The notes under the pieces are model-generated. The model had not been told where the DNA came from. It did no database searches and saw nothing but the letters and a program-made list of their open reading frames with translations. From Sphingomonas sp. (GTDB lineage: Bacteria > Pseudomonadota > Alphaproteobacteria > Sphingomonadales > Sphingomonadaceae), in the NCBI GenBank assembly GCA_019753375.1, contig JAIELC010000030.1, positions 1 through 46,358 of the forward strand: 46,358 nt of DNA, read 5' to 3'. Of this stretch, positions 33,374 through 42,283 are shown piece by piece. Positions within the stretch are counted from its first letter, which is position 1, and the number at the start of each line of letters is the position of its first letter. Position numbers and translations under genes: made by a program.

Positions 33374-34206
33374 GCTTGTCGATCCAGCAGTTGAGCCAAA
33401 GATGCGGTGCCGCTGCCGCGCTTTGCGGGTTTGGGCTGGGAGGGTGCCGGCGCCCAACCGGTCAGATACACTATGTCAAAACGCTCTGGCGTTCGACCGT
33501 CCGGGTCTGCACGTTCTGCAAACAGGCGGGCTGCGCGCGCCAGCGTGTCGCGACGCAGTGGCCGTCGTGCGGGCATGATGTTGGTTGCGGCCATACCGCG
33601 AAGGTCGGATAGCAATCGAAAGATATCACCATAACGAACGGTCAATGTTTCAGTGACCGCCACCGGAAGCGCAAACCCCGCACGGACAAGCAGATCACCG
33701 GCTGAGCGAACGTCGATCTGGGGGTGAATTCGGGCGACAGGCTGCTCAGCCTCAGCGTCCCGCAATACCTGCCGCAACGTGCTCAGCGTGGCACCGCCCG
33801 TAAATGCGGCAAGGAAGAGCCCGTCCGGGCGCAAGCTTCTTTTGATTTGGGCGAGCGCGCCCGGCAAATCGCCAACCGTGTCGAGGACGCCGGCTGAAAC
33901 AACCAGATCAAACGACCCTGGCGCGAACGGCAGGCAATCCTCATCAACCTGAGATCCGCCATTTAATGCGGCAAATTTTTGCCCCGGATCAGCTCGTGTT
34001 ACCGTGGTCCCGGCCTGCATCGGGATCCCGCGATCGAAGCAACCAAGTTCAAGCACATCAGTGAAAGGCCGCCGAACGGACGCGAGACGATCGAGCAAGC
34101 CATCGATCATCTCATTTCGCAAAAAGCTATAGTCGGCGAAATTCGGTGCGGCTCGATCTCGACGCAACCTCCTCACAACACGATCAAAGATGTCGGGGCT
34201 GTCCAT
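33370..34206 (-). CDS. SAM-dependent methyltransferase, NDUFAF5/BioC-like
   Basis: A 278-residue class I methyltransferase. The opening DIFDRVVRRLRRDRAAPNFADY resembles NDUFAF5, the complex I assembly factor, and its alphaproteobacterial relatives. VLELGCFDRGIP is the SAM-binding motif I; SFDLVVSAGVLDTVGDLP is motif II/III; GLFLAAFTGG follows. In mitochondria NDUFAF5 hydroxylates an Arg of a complex I subunit; BioC methylates malonyl-ACP. The opening favours the former. ATG at 34206 is chosen because it begins the conserved N-terminus; its ATG interlocks with a comF ATG on the other strand. Confidence 0.8.
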   Translation of the reverse strand: MDSPDIFDRVVRRLRRDRAAPNFADYSFLRNEMIDGLLDRLASVRRPFTDVLELGCFDRGIPMQAGTTVTRADPGQKFAALNGGSQVDEDCLPFAPGSFDLVVSAGVLDTVGDLPGALAQIKRSLRPDGLFLAAFTGGATLSTLRQVLRDAEAEQPVARIHPQIDVRSAGDLLVRAGFALPVAVTETLTVRYGDIFRLLSDLRGMAATNIMPARRPLRRDTLARAARLFAERADPDGRTPERFDIVYLTGWAPAPSQPKPAKRGSGTASLAQLLDRQA

Positions 34207-34984
34207 GTTGGCGCTTGTGCCGCCATGGCAAGCGGACGACAAGGAAAAGGTGCACTCTGTTGAACTGACCCTTCGCCAGCTGCTCGATCTGGCGCTTCCG
34301 CCACGCTGTCCCGGCTGCGGAACAGTCACGAGCTTGCCCCACCAGTTTTGCGCCAGTTGTTGGGGTAAGTTGCGGTTCCTTGGACCGCCCAGCTGTGCCG
34401 GCTGTGCGCTGCCATTCGACTATGATCGCGGTAAGGATGCGTTGTGCGGGTCATGTCAGCAGCAATTGCCGATCCACACCGGCGTCCATGCTGCGGTGGC
34501 CTACGGGGAAATCGCCCGGCGCGTGGCGCTGCGACTGAAATATGGGAACAGGCTTGGCCATGCGATGACGATGGCCCGCCTGATGACCCGGCTCATGCCG
34601 GCGGGCACCGATCTTCTGATCCCGGTGCCGCTTCACCGCACGCGGTTGTGGACCAGAGGCTTTAATCAGGCGCTGTTAATGGCCGAGGCGATCGGAAAAC
34701 TGAACGGCACCAAGGTCGCCCGCGATGCGATTGTCCGCACGCGTGCAACGCCATCGCTCCGCGGGCTCGGTCGCGCCCAGCGCGCCAAAGCGGTAAAGGG
34801 CGTCTTCGCGGTTTCGCCACATCGTCGGGCTGAATTGCGGGGCCGATCCGTCGTCCTGGTTGATGACGTCTACACGACGGGTGCGACAGCCGATGCCTGT
34901 GCGCGCGCGTTGCTGAGGGCGGGCGCTGCCAATGTCGCTATAATATGTTGGGCCCGGGTGTTAAACGATGACGCAGATTTGTAA
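34205..34984 (+). CDS. ComF-family phosphoribosyltransferase-like protein
   Basis: A protein of about 259 residues. An N-terminal zinc region has CPGCG, CASCW, CAGC and CGSC. A type I phosphoribosyltransferase domain follows with LLIPVPLHRTRLWTRGFNQA and the PRPP loop VVLVDDVYTTGATADA. ComF/GntX proteins act in DNA uptake in competent bacteria; elsewhere the role is unclear. Starts at 34190, 34205 (ATG) and 34250 (GTG, after AAGGA) are all in frame; none has a clear advantage. It is head-to-head with the methyltransferase gene. Confidence 0.85.
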   Translation: MLALVPPWQADDKEKVHSVELTLRQLLDLALPPRCPGCGTVTSLPHQFCASCWGKLRFLGPPSCAGCALPFDYDRGKDALCGSCQQQLPIHTGVHAAVAYGEIARRVALRLKYGNRLGHAMTMARLMTRLMPAGTDLLIPVPLHRTRLWTRGFNQALLMAEAIGKLNGTKVARDAIVRTRATPSLRGLGRAQRAKAVKGVFAVSPHRRAELRGRSVVLVDDVYTTGATADACARALLRAGAANVAIICWARVLNDDADL

Positions 34985-35026
34985 CAGAACATTGACAATT
35001 TCGGTCGCGCACCACACCTTTGGCGC

Positions 35027-35284
35027 ATGGCAAAAGTAGAAATCTATACCAAAGCGTTCTGCCCTTATTGCAGTCGCGCGATGCGCTTGCTGGCGACTAA
35101 GGGGATCGAGCCGGAGGAATTCGACATCACGATGGGTGGCCCGAAGCGCGCAGAGATGTTGGAACGCGCCGCGGGTCGCATGACGGTGCCGCAGGTCTTC
35201 ATCAATGGCGCGCATATCGGCGGGTCGGATGAATTGGCAGCGCTTGACCATAGCGGCACATTGGACTCGCTCCTCCGCGGATGA
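35027..35284 (+). CDS. grxC: Glutaredoxin 3
   Basis: An 85-residue thioredoxin-fold oxidoreductase with the active site Cys12-Pro-Tyr-Cys15 (FCPYCSRAM). TVPQVFING contains the cis-Pro loop and IGGSDELAALD the glutathione-binding Gly-Gly-Ser/Asp. It reduces disulfides with glutathione. The stop overlaps the start of the nitrilase-family gene (ATGA at 35281-35284). A TTGACA hexamer lies about 30 bases upstream, without a clear -10. Confidence 0.94.
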   Translation: MAKVEIYTKAFCPYCSRAMRLLATKGIEPEEFDITMGGPKRAEMLERAAGRMTVPQVFINGAHIGGSDELAALDHSGTLDSLLRG

Positions 35285-36105
35285 AGCTGGCGGTCCTTCA
35301 AATGACCAGCGGCGTTGACCCTGCCGTCAATGCACAGACATTAGCGGACGGGATAATGGCGGCGGCGAAGGGCGGGGCGGTGATGCTCTTCACGCCTGAA
35401 ATGTCGGGTCTCGTCGATCGCGACCGGGCGCGAGCAGCGACCAATATCCGCGCCGAAAGTGATGACCTTTGCCTGAAAGCTGTCCGCGAGGCGGCAGAGG
35501 CGGCGGGGATATGGGTACATATCGGGTCGCTGGCGCTGCTCAGACCGGATGGTCGCTTCGCAAATCGCGGCTTCATTATCGACCCGACAGGGACGATCCG
35601 GGCCCGATACGACAAGCTTCACCTCTTCGACGTCGATTTGCCGACCGGGGAAAGCTGGCGGGAATCATCGGTATATGCGGCCGGGGCAAGCGCCAGCGTT
35701 GTTTCGACGCCGGTCGGGATGATCGGCATGTCGATATGCTATGATTTGCGCTTTGCCGGCTTATATGCCGCATTGAGCGGGGCGGGTGCCCAGGTGCTGA
35801 CGGTGCCCGCCGCTTTTACCAGACCCACCGGCGCCGCGCACTGGCACACGTTATTAAAGGCGCGCGCAATTGAATCCGCCGCATTTGTTGTCGCTGCCGC
35901 ACAGACTGGCGACCATGAGGACGGTCGCGCCACCTTTGGGCATTCACTCGTCATCGATCCGTGGGGTGATGTGCTGCTCGACATGGGTGAAGCGGCCGGG
36001 CTTGGCTTTGCCGACATTGATCTGACCAAAGTGACAGATGTGCTGGCCCGCATTCCAGTCATTGCGCACCGGCGCGCCATCCCTGATGTAACGGTCGTGC
36101 CATGA
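35281..36105 (+). CDS. Nitrilase-family carbon-nitrogen hydrolase (Nit1/Nit2-like)
   Basis: A 274-residue amidohydrolase with the family's catalytic triad: Glu40 (FTPEMSG), Lys112 (RYDKLHLFDVDL) and Cys153 (SICYDLRF). These blocks match the Nit1/Nit2 branch, which removes deaminated glutathione or omega-amides. Its position directly after a glutaredoxin, with an ATGA overlap, supports a link to glutathione repair. It in turn overlaps the DUF1178 gene (ATGA). Confidence 0.9.
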   Translation: MKLAVLQMTSGVDPAVNAQTLADGIMAAAKGGAVMLFTPEMSGLVDRDRARAATNIRAESDDLCLKAVREAAEAAGIWVHIGSLALLRPDGRFANRGFIIDPTGTIRARYDKLHLFDVDLPTGESWRESSVYAAGASASVVSTPVGMIGMSICYDLRFAGLYAALSGAGAQVLTVPAAFTRPTGAAHWHTLLKARAIESAAFVVAAAQTGDHEDGRATFGHSLVIDPWGDVLLDMGEAAGLGFADIDLTKVTDVLARIPVIAHRRAIPDVTVVP

Positions 36106-36554
36106 TCGTCTTTGATCTTAGATGCGGCCAGGGTCATGTCTTTGAAGCCTGGTTCAGGTCGTCGGGCGATTTCGAAAACCAGCGCGGCCGGTCGCTTGTT
36201 GCCTGTCCTGTCTGTGGGAACACCGTCACAGAGAAGTCAATTATGGCGCCGAATGTGGGGGCAAAGGGAAGCAGCAATCGCCAAGGACCACGCGCTGTTA
36301 GCGGCGACATCTCAACGGAGATCGCCAAAGACGTCCTTGCGCGTATCACCGAGGCACAAGCTACGATGCTCGCGACATCACAATGGGTAGGGCCGTCTTT
36401 TGCGGATCGCGCACGCGCGATGCATTTGGGGGAGGAGCCTGCGGCGCAAATCCATGGCCAGGCAACGGTTGATGACGCGCGGGCACTGATCGATGAAGGG
36501 GTACCCGTTGCCCCGCTCCTCGTGCCGATCATTCCGCCTGATATGTGTAATTGA
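36102..36554 (+). CDS. DUF1178 family protein
   Basis: A 150-residue protein. The N-terminus MIVFDLRCGQGHVFEAWF and the CPVCG pair (Cys35, Cys38), together with Cys8 and His12, form a likely zinc ribbon. VAPLLVPIIPPDMCN is the family's ending. Function is unknown. It is the last gene in an overlapping grxC, nitrilase, DUF1178 run, ending 36 bp before tRNA-Arg. Confidence 0.9.
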   Translation: MIVFDLRCGQGHVFEAWFRSSGDFENQRGRSLVACPVCGNTVTEKSIMAPNVGAKGSSNRQGPRAVSGDISTEIAKDVLARITEAQATMLATSQWVGPSFADRARAMHLGEEPAAQIHGQATVDDARALIDEGVPVAPLLVPIIPPDMCN

Positions 36555-36590
36555 CCGAAGCCTAGCCGCGCGATACTCGAACAACCGACT

Positions 36591-36667
36591 GCCCCCGTAG
36601 CTCAGCAGGATAGAGCGACGGTTTCCTAAACCGCAGGCCGGAGGTTCGAATCCTCTCGGGGGCACCA
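36591..36667 (+). tRNA. tRNA-Arg (anticodon CCU)
   Basis: A complete 77-nt tRNA. The acceptor stem is GCCCCCG/CGGGGGC, the D arm contains GCTCAGCAGGATAGAGC, the anticodon loop is TTCCTAA with anticodon CCT, and the T arm is GGAGGTTCGAATCCTCT. CCA is encoded. The first anticodon-stem pair is an A-C mismatch; otherwise the folding is regular. Confidence 0.95.
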
Positions 36668-36703
36668 CTGCCTTTCGCCGCGCTGCCCCCGACAGGTAGT
36701 GGT

Positions 36704-36967
36704 TTATGCTTTCAAATGAGCAGCGATGTGCTTGTTCATTTCAAACATCGTCACCGACTTTTTGCCGAATACCTTTTCCAGGTGGGCGTCGGCCAGGATC
36801 TCGCGCTTGTTGGCGGGATTTTGCAGGTTGTGCTTCTTGATATAAGCCCAGACCTTGCTGATCACTTCACTCCGCGGGAGCCGGTCGTTGCCGACGATTG
36901 CACCCAGCTCTGCCGATGGTTGCACAGGCGCATGAATACCGCCGGTCTTGGTTGGTGCGTTAGCCAT
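36704..36967 (-). CDS. SWIB/MDM2-domain protein
   Basis: An 87-residue protein consisting almost only of a SWIB domain: ELGAIVGNDRLPRSEVISKVWAYIKKHNLQNPANKREILAD, then a helical end with KSVTMFEMNKHIAAHL. The domain is best known from eukaryotic chromatin remodelling complexes and also occurs in Chlamydia and various bacteria, where its role is open. GGGAGGAA six bases before the ATG supports the start. The 218-bp gap to fghA holds the promoter regions and a small inverted repeat. Confidence 0.92.
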   Translation of the reverse strand: MANAPTKTGGIHAPVQPSAELGAIVGNDRLPRSEVISKVWAYIKKHNLQNPANKREILADAHLEKVFGKKSVTMFEMNKHIAAHLKA

Positions 36968-37072
36968 TCAAATTCCTCCCAGTCGCAATCGGCATAAATA
37001 CCGATCCTGTATCGAATCTCGCCACACGGACGAAAATCGCTTTTGCGCCGCCTCGACGAGCTTGTCACGTGC

Positions 37073-37087
37073 AACAATTCGATTGTT
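37073..37087. repeat. Short inverted repeat in the SWIB-fghA gap
   Basis: AACAAT-TCG-ATTGTT is a perfect 6-bp inverted repeat about 100 bp from each divergent gene. It may be an operator; nothing else stands out in this gap. Confidence 0.3.
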
Positions 37088-37185
37088 ACTGTTGTGATGC
37101 AATCTTGATCATCTTGGTCATAAAGCGGCACAATATCTGCGAACTTCATCGGCGCGCTCGGTTGCCGCCACTCAGGGGCTATTGC

Positions 37186-38022
37186 ATGGAAACGCTGTCG
37201 ATCAATTCTGCCTTTGGCGGGGTGCAAGGGGTGTACCGTCATCAATCGGCGATGACAGCGACACCGATGGTGTTTTCAGTCTTCGTTCCACCGCACGCAG
37301 CTGGCCAGAAGCTCCCGGTGCTGTGGTATTTATCAGGGCTGACCTGCACCCACGCCAATGTAACGGAAAAAGGGGAGTTTCGCCGCGCCTGTGCGGAGCT
37401 CGGTATCATCTTCATCGCCCCCGACACCTCGCCACGGGGACCAGAAGTTGCTGACGATCCTGCCTATGATTTTGGCCAGGGAGCTGGCTTTTATGTCGAT
37501 GCAACCGAGACGCCGTGGTCGTCAAATTTCAGGATGCAGAGCTATATCGAGCTAGAATTGCCTGCCCTGATTGATGAGCAGTTTGAGGCTGCGGATCTGA
37601 CCCGCCAGGCAATTACCGGGCATTCGATGGGGGGACACGGTGCCTTGACCATTGCGCTGCGCAATCCCGGACGCTTCAGGAGCGTGTCGGCATTTGCGCC
37701 AATCTGCTCGCCGATCAATTGTGCCTGGGGGCACAAGGCGCTCGCGGGGTATCTGGGTGACGACCCGGATCGTTGGCGCCCCTATGACGCCTGTGCCCTA
37801 ATCGATGCGGGCGCCACATTACCCGAACTGCTCATCGACCAAGGCGGTGCCGACAGTTTTTTCACCGACCAGTTGAAGCCCGGACTGCTGCAAGCGGCGT
37901 GCGAGCGCGCCGGTATCGACCTGACGATGCGGGTCCAACCGGGCTATGATCACAGCTATTACTTCATTTCGACGTTCATGGCCGACCATTTGGCCTGGCA
38001 TGCGCGCCGCCTAAATCAGTGA
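37186..38022 (+). CDS. fghA: S-formylglutathione hydrolase
   Basis: Hydrolyses S-formylglutathione to formate and glutathione in formaldehyde detoxification. The 278-residue esterase D-type protein shows WYLSGLTCTHANVTEKGEF, the nucleophile Ser147 in GHSMGGHG, Asp223 in DQGGADSF and His256 in GYDHSYYF, the full triad. AGGGG before the ATG at 37186 supports the start. The usual partner, glutathione-dependent formaldehyde dehydrogenase, is not in the window. A strong terminator follows. Confidence 0.93.
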   Translation: METLSINSAFGGVQGVYRHQSAMTATPMVFSVFVPPHAAGQKLPVLWYLSGLTCTHANVTEKGEFRRACAELGIIFIAPDTSPRGPEVADDPAYDFGQGAGFYVDATETPWSSNFRMQSYIELELPALIDEQFEAADLTRQAITGHSMGGHGALTIALRNPGRFRSVSAFAPICSPINCAWGHKALAGYLGDDPDRWRPYDACALIDAGATLPELLIDQGGADSFFTDQLKPGLLQAACERAGIDLTMRVQPGYDHSYYFISTFMADHLAWHARRLNQ

Positions 38023-38042
38023 GCGGGGTCTGACGTACAAAG

Positions 38043-38074
38043 AAAAACCCCCAAGGTGTCCCTTGGGGGTTTTT
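38043..38074. terminator. Bidirectional rho-independent terminator
   Basis: AAAAACCCCCAAGG (38043-38056), a TGTC loop, and CCTTGGGGGTTTTT (38061-38074) form a perfect 14-bp stem with T-tracts in both directions, ending fghA and the convergent TonB receptor gene. Confidence 0.92.
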
Positions 38075-38113
38075 CGTGGTTTCTTGGGCGTGTTAGCGAC
38101 ACGCCGGATTTGA

Positions 38114-40618
38114 TCAGAACTTAGCCCGGATCGTGGCGCCAAACGTGCGCGGCTGGCTGTGATAGCCCGACAAGCTGCCCGACTGCGCAACCGACGAGAA
38201 GATCGTCGTCAGATACTGGGCGTCGGTGATGTTGCGGCCCCAGACCGAGAGTTCGACGTTCTTCTTGATTGCCGCCGTGAGCGACATGTTGAGCGAATTC
38301 ACCTCACGTTCGATGGTCGACCCTTCGGCAATCGGCACCGAGCTTTCCCACTGATAGTCGCCACGCAGGGTGAGCTTCAGATCGTCGGACACGCGGTGCG
38401 TGTATGACGCGCCGCCCGAAATCGAGAATTCTGGAATACCAGCGGGGCGAAGACCGGTCAGATTGGCCGGCGAAACGCCGTTCGTGGCGTTCAACGCCGA
38501 ACCTTGCGCGAACGAATCGTAGACGGGGTCAAGGTAAGTCAGCGCGAAATTCAGATTGAGCGCCTTAACTGGCGTCCAGCTGGAGTCAAATTCGACACCG
38601 AATGTCGATTGCTTACCGGCGTTGGCCAGCACGAACCCCGTGCCGGTAAAAATATTGCTCTGGAAGCCACTGATCGACTGTTGGAAGATCGCGGCATTGA
38701 AAGCGAGGTTTGAAAACTGGCCCTTAATACCGCCTTCGAACACTTCCGACGATTCAGGACCAGCGAGACGCGATCCCGAGGTCAAGTTGACGACGGCAAG
38801 GTTTTGAGCCCTAAGGGTCGCCAAATCTGCGACAGACGGCCGGCTGTCTCGCGACAAGTTGATGGAGCTGGCTTTGAAGCCCGTCGCGTACGTCACATAA
38901 AAGCTGATGTTCTTGGTGGCCTTGTACGCAAGGCGAGCCGTGTAGGACACATTTGAATCACTGGTCCGGTTTGGCTCAACGGCATTTGGAAGATTTTGGA
39001 ATGGCGGCAAGAACTGAAACGGCCGAAGACCAAGAAACGGGTTGAACGCGGGATTGGTCGCAAGCGGCGCCGGAACGCCCGCGCGAATGCCGGCCTGGAC
39101 GAGATCGATTCCCGAAAAGACATCAGTACTGATCACATTCGTCTGATAGTTTTTGGTGTCCTTGGTGTAGTTAATCCCGCCGGTCAGGGTGAGCCGCTGG
39201 GTAATATGGTAATCAGCTGTCCCGAAGAACGAAATGGATTCGTCGCCTAGTCGATATGTTTCGTTCAGACCGTCACCGGTACGGAAAAATGCGCCCACAT
39301 ATCGGGCAGGCTGTCCTTCGAGGAAACCAAGGGTGCCTTCTAGCAAGGCAACATTGTTCGTATTCCCGGAAGCGGCACGAATTAGCTGATCAGCATAGGG
39401 ACGAAATTGTGTTCCGAACACGATACTATTGCGCTGATTTATTTTTTCATTGAAATAGAACCCACCAATTAGGAAATTGAAGGGCCCCTCGAAGTTCGAA
39501 GACAAGCGCAATTCCTGTGTGAACGTGTCAATCTTCAGGTCCTGACTGTTACGGCCAATCAGATCGGCGCCGGTAAAATCGGAATCCTGATCAGTGAGCG
39601 AATTCACCTTCCGATATGAGGTGATCGAGGTCAGCGACAGATTGTTGCTGATCGAATAGTCGCCCTGCAGCGAGAAGCCGTAATTCTCGATGTTGTTGCT
39701 GGATGCGAAATTCGTGTAGCTGATGTTCGACAGCGGACGATTAGCGTCGATCGCTACGCCGCCGGCGAGCGCGTTGACAATCGCCCCAGTTGGGCCGTTG
39801 ATCACGTTAACAACCGAGCAGCAACGCTCATTGATGTTGTCGTAATCGGCAATCAGGCGGAACTTCAGGTCGGCGCTGGGCTGGAACAACAACTGCCCGC
39901 GAATGCCCCACCGACGGCGGTTATTCTGGTCCTGATTAAGACGCAAATCCTGCACGTAACCGTCGCGACGGTTGAAATTGCCGTCAAACGACCAAGCCAG
40001 TGTGTCGGTGATCGGGCCAGAGACGCCACCCTTCACAATGAACGCATTGTAATTGCCGTAGGTGCCTTCCAGATTGGCTTTGTATTCAAACCCTGGTTCG
40101 GCCGTAACGACTGAGATGATGCCGGCCGAGGCGTTCTTGCCGAACAGGGTCGACTGTGGGCCACGCAAGACTTCAACGCGCTTCAGGTTGGGAAGATCGG
40201 CGATCTGCGCGGCTGAACGCGACCGGTAGACGCCGTCGATGAACACGCCGACCGACGGCTCGATGCCGGCATTGTTGGCGCCGTTGCCAAAGCCGCGAAT
40301 GATGAAATTGGTGTTTGCAGAGCTTTGGAGCTGCGAAACGCGAAGCGATGGAACAACAGTCTGCAGATCGAGCAGATCGCGGATCTGGGCGTCCTTGATG
40401 GTGTCGGCGGAGGTGACCGATACAGCGATCGGCGTATCGAGCAGCGTAGTCTCGCGCTTGGTGGCCGTGACGATGATGTCGTTTCCGGCGCTTTCGGTGT
40501 CATCAGCCGTCTGATCGGGCGTCTGTGCGGCCGGAGCGGCTGGCGCATTTTGCGCCCATGCCGGTGACGATGCAAACATCACGATCGCCGACGCGGCTAA
40601 TAATTCAAATTTCTTCAT
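38114..40618 (-). CDS. TonB-dependent outer-membrane receptor
   Basis: An 834-residue outer-membrane barrel. A signal peptide ends SSPAWA near residue 22. After an Ala/Pro/Asp-rich linker comes a TonB-box-like DIIVTATKRETTLLDTPIAVSV and the plug domain (IRDLLDLQTVVPSLRVSQLQ, VEVLRGPQSTLFGKNASAG). The barrel ends in an aromatic residue (TIRAKF). The GKNASAG plug end and overall length are typical of the many sphingomonad receptors. The ligand cannot be told; no regulator or uptake gene adjoins it. GGAGGGTGAG before the ATG is a strong ribosome site. Confidence 0.93.
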   Translation of the reverse strand: MKKFELLAASAIVMFASSPAWAQNAPAAPAAQTPDQTADDTESAGNDIIVTATKRETTLLDTPIAVSVTSADTIKDAQIRDLLDLQTVVPSLRVSQLQSSANTNFIIRGFGNGANNAGIEPSVGVFIDGVYRSRSAAQIADLPNLKRVEVLRGPQSTLFGKNASAGIISVVTAEPGFEYKANLEGTYGNYNAFIVKGGVSGPITDTLAWSFDGNFNRRDGYVQDLRLNQDQNNRRRWGIRGQLLFQPSADLKFRLIADYDNINERCCSVVNVINGPTGAIVNALAGGVAIDANRPLSNISYTNFASSNNIENYGFSLQGDYSISNNLSLTSITSYRKVNSLTDQDSDFTGADLIGRNSQDLKIDTFTQELRLSSNFEGPFNFLIGGFYFNEKINQRNSIVFGTQFRPYADQLIRAASGNTNNVALLEGTLGFLEGQPARYVGAFFRTGDGLNETYRLGDESISFFGTADYHITQRLTLTGGINYTKDTKNYQTNVISTDVFSGIDLVQAGIRAGVPAPLATNPAFNPFLGLRPFQFLPPFQNLPNAVEPNRTSDSNVSYTARLAYKATKNISFYVTYATGFKASSINLSRDSRPSVADLATLRAQNLAVVNLTSGSRLAGPESSEVFEGGIKGQFSNLAFNAAIFQQSISGFQSNIFTGTGFVLANAGKQSTFGVEFDSSWTPVKALNLNFALTYLDPVYDSFAQGSALNATNGVSPANLTGLRPAGIPEFSISGGASYTHRVSDDLKLTLRGDYQWESSVPIAEGSTIEREVNSLNMSLTAAIKKNVELSVWGRNITDAQYLTTIFSSVAQSGSLSGYHSQPRTFGATIRAKF

Positions 40619-40850
40619 GGTCTCACCCTCCTGATCCGCTGCCGATCTGCGCCGGTATTCCGCGGTTGTTGCTGTTAGTTGCTCGCACTCCTAGCTTTCT
40701 AGTGATTCCGCCGTCAATGGCAGAAAAGTAGGGAAAATGGCGGTATTGCTTCGTTGTGGCGCAAATGAGACAGTTTCAAAACAAGACTGGATCAGGGCAA
40801 AAGCACGGTTGCCGTAGCGTCCTTTCAGAAAAGCGTACAAAGGGACTGTG

Positions 40851-41471
40851 ATGAACGACCAAACCGACGATCCTGCTCAAGTTACCCACATCATCAAAAA
40901 TTCCAAGATCGACGTTCCCGAGCATGTGGCGGATGCCGTCCGCACGTTGATTCGCTGGGCTGGTGATGATCCGGAACGCGAGGGATTGATCGATACACCC
41001 AAGCGCGTTGCGCGTGCGTGGAAGGAATATTGTCAGGGTTATGGCGATGATCCGGCGCATCATCTGTCGCGTGTCTTTGAGGAAGTGGGCGGTTATGATG
41101 AAATCGTCCTCCTGAAAGATATTCCGTTTCAGTCGCACTGCGAACACCATATGGCGCCGATTATCGGACGCGCCCACATCGCGTACCTGCCGTCCAATTG
41201 GGTAGTGGGGATTTCAAAGCTGGCCCGGGTTCTTCATGCCTATGCGCGCCGGCTGCAGGTTCAGGAACGATTGACCGCCGAAGTCGCCAATTGCATCTGG
41301 GAAAACCTTAAGCCGCAGGGCGTGGCGGTCGTGATCGAAGCGAGCCACGCGTGCATGACGGCCCGCGGCGTGCGGACACCCGGCGTCAGCATGACGACCA
41401 GCCGCATGATGGGCGTATTTCGTGACGATGATCGCAGCCGCAAGGAAGTGCTTGCCCTGATGGGGTGTTGA
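40851..41471 (+). CDS. folE: GTP cyclohydrolase I
   Basis: Converts GTP to dihydroneopterin triphosphate, the first pterin step. The 206-residue protein has the zinc site Cys97 and His100 ([21 protein letters not shown]) and Cys168 ([10 protein letters not shown]). AAGGG seven to eight bases upstream supports ATG at 40851; a GTG one codon earlier is equivalent. It is the first gene of folE, folM-like, folB. The ~230-bp gap before it, shared with the divergent TonB receptor, holds no clear repeat or hairpin that I can identify. Confidence 0.96.
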   Translation: MNDQTDDPAQVTHIIKNSKIDVPEHVADAVRTLIRWAGDDPEREGLIDTPKRVARAWKEYCQGYGDDPAHHLSRVFEEVGGYDEIVLLKDIPFQSHCEHHMAPIIGRAHIAYLPSNWVVGISKLARVLHAYARRLQVQERLTAEVANCIWENLKPQGVAVVIEASHACMTARGVRTPGVSMTTSRMMGVFRDDDRSRKEVLALMGC

Positions 41472-41512
41472 GCGCCAACGATGGCACTGCTGGCTAGCGG
41501 GAAAATGGGACT

Positions 41513-42283
41513 GTGACACGGACAATTTTGGTAACGGGCGCGGCGCGGCGCATTGGCGCGGCCATTGCCGGGCAGCTGGCTGCCTCGGGGCACCATGTCA
41601 TCGCCCATTATCGCCACTCATCGGACGAGATCGAAGCCGCTGCAGAGGCCTGGCGCCGCAATGGCGGCACGGTGACGCTCATCAGCGGCGACCTTGCGGC
41701 GGCCGGCGCGGGGGAACGGTTGATGGCAAGCGCGCGGGAAGCGGCAGGCGGCGCCATTGACGGCCTCGTCAATTGCGCGTCGTTGTTCGACTTTGATCGC
41801 CCGCCAGCAATAGACGGCGCGTTACTCGATGTATCGATGCAAACCAATCTGGTGGCGCCAGTCGAACTTTCGACGGCGCTGGCACGACAAGCCGATCTGA
41901 CCGATGGAGCGATTGTCAATGTGCTCGACCAGAAGATCGCCAATCTGAACCCGGATTTCTTTTCCTACACACTCAGCAAAACGGCGCTCGAAAGCGCCAC
42001 GGTGATGCTCGCACAGGCTCTTGCCCCCAAAGTCAGGGTGAATGCGGTGTCGCCGGGCCTGACTCTGGCCAGCCTCGACCAGACTGACGTGGAATTCAAC
42101 GCGGTCGCCCGTGACAATTTGTTGCAACGGCCCGTCGAGCTGAGCGACATCGCCACCAGCGTGGAATGGCTGCTTTCGGCCCGCAGCATTACCGGCCAGA
42201 ACGTCTTCATCGATTGCGGTCAGCGCTTTTTGACACGGGACAGCGATGTCATGTTTGCGACAAGGAACCGGGTAATTGGCTGA
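41513..42283 (+). CDS. Short-chain dehydrogenase, FolM/pteridine-reductase-like
   Basis: A 256-residue SDR. The cofactor loop TGAARRIG (residues 9-15) has the Arg typical of NADPH-dependent pteridine reductases. Tyr152 and Lys156 (SYTLSK) form the catalytic pair, and Asp139 in NVLDQKI stands where classical SDRs have Ser, as in PTR1 and FolM. Between folE and folB this predicts a dihydromonapterin or dihydropteridine reductase. It starts with GTG at 41513 and overlaps folB by eight bases. Confidence 0.85.
   Translation: MTRTILVTGAARRIGAAIAGQLAASGHHVIAHYRHSSDEIEAAAEAWRRNGGTVTLISGDLAAAGAGERLMASAREAAGGAIDGLVNCASLFDFDRPPAIDGALLDVSMQTNLVAPVELSTALARQADLTDGAIVNVLDQKIANLNPDFFSYTLSKTALESATVMLAQALAPKVRVNAVSPGLTLASLDQTDVEFNAVARDNLLQRPVELSDIATSVEWLLSARSITGQNVFIDCGQRFLTRDSDVMFATRNRVIG

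Noticed and set aside
36862..37245. A 127-codon minus-strand frame spanning the SWIB upstream region, with an acidic stretch.
   Set aside because: It runs through the SWIB N-terminus in another frame and through the ribosome site, has no clear start signal and ends as an Arg/Ser-rich shadow.
40619..40850. A riboswitch or metal box between the TonB receptor and folE.
   Set aside because: No conserved riboswitch core, Fur-type palindrome or stable hairpin could be identified by eye.
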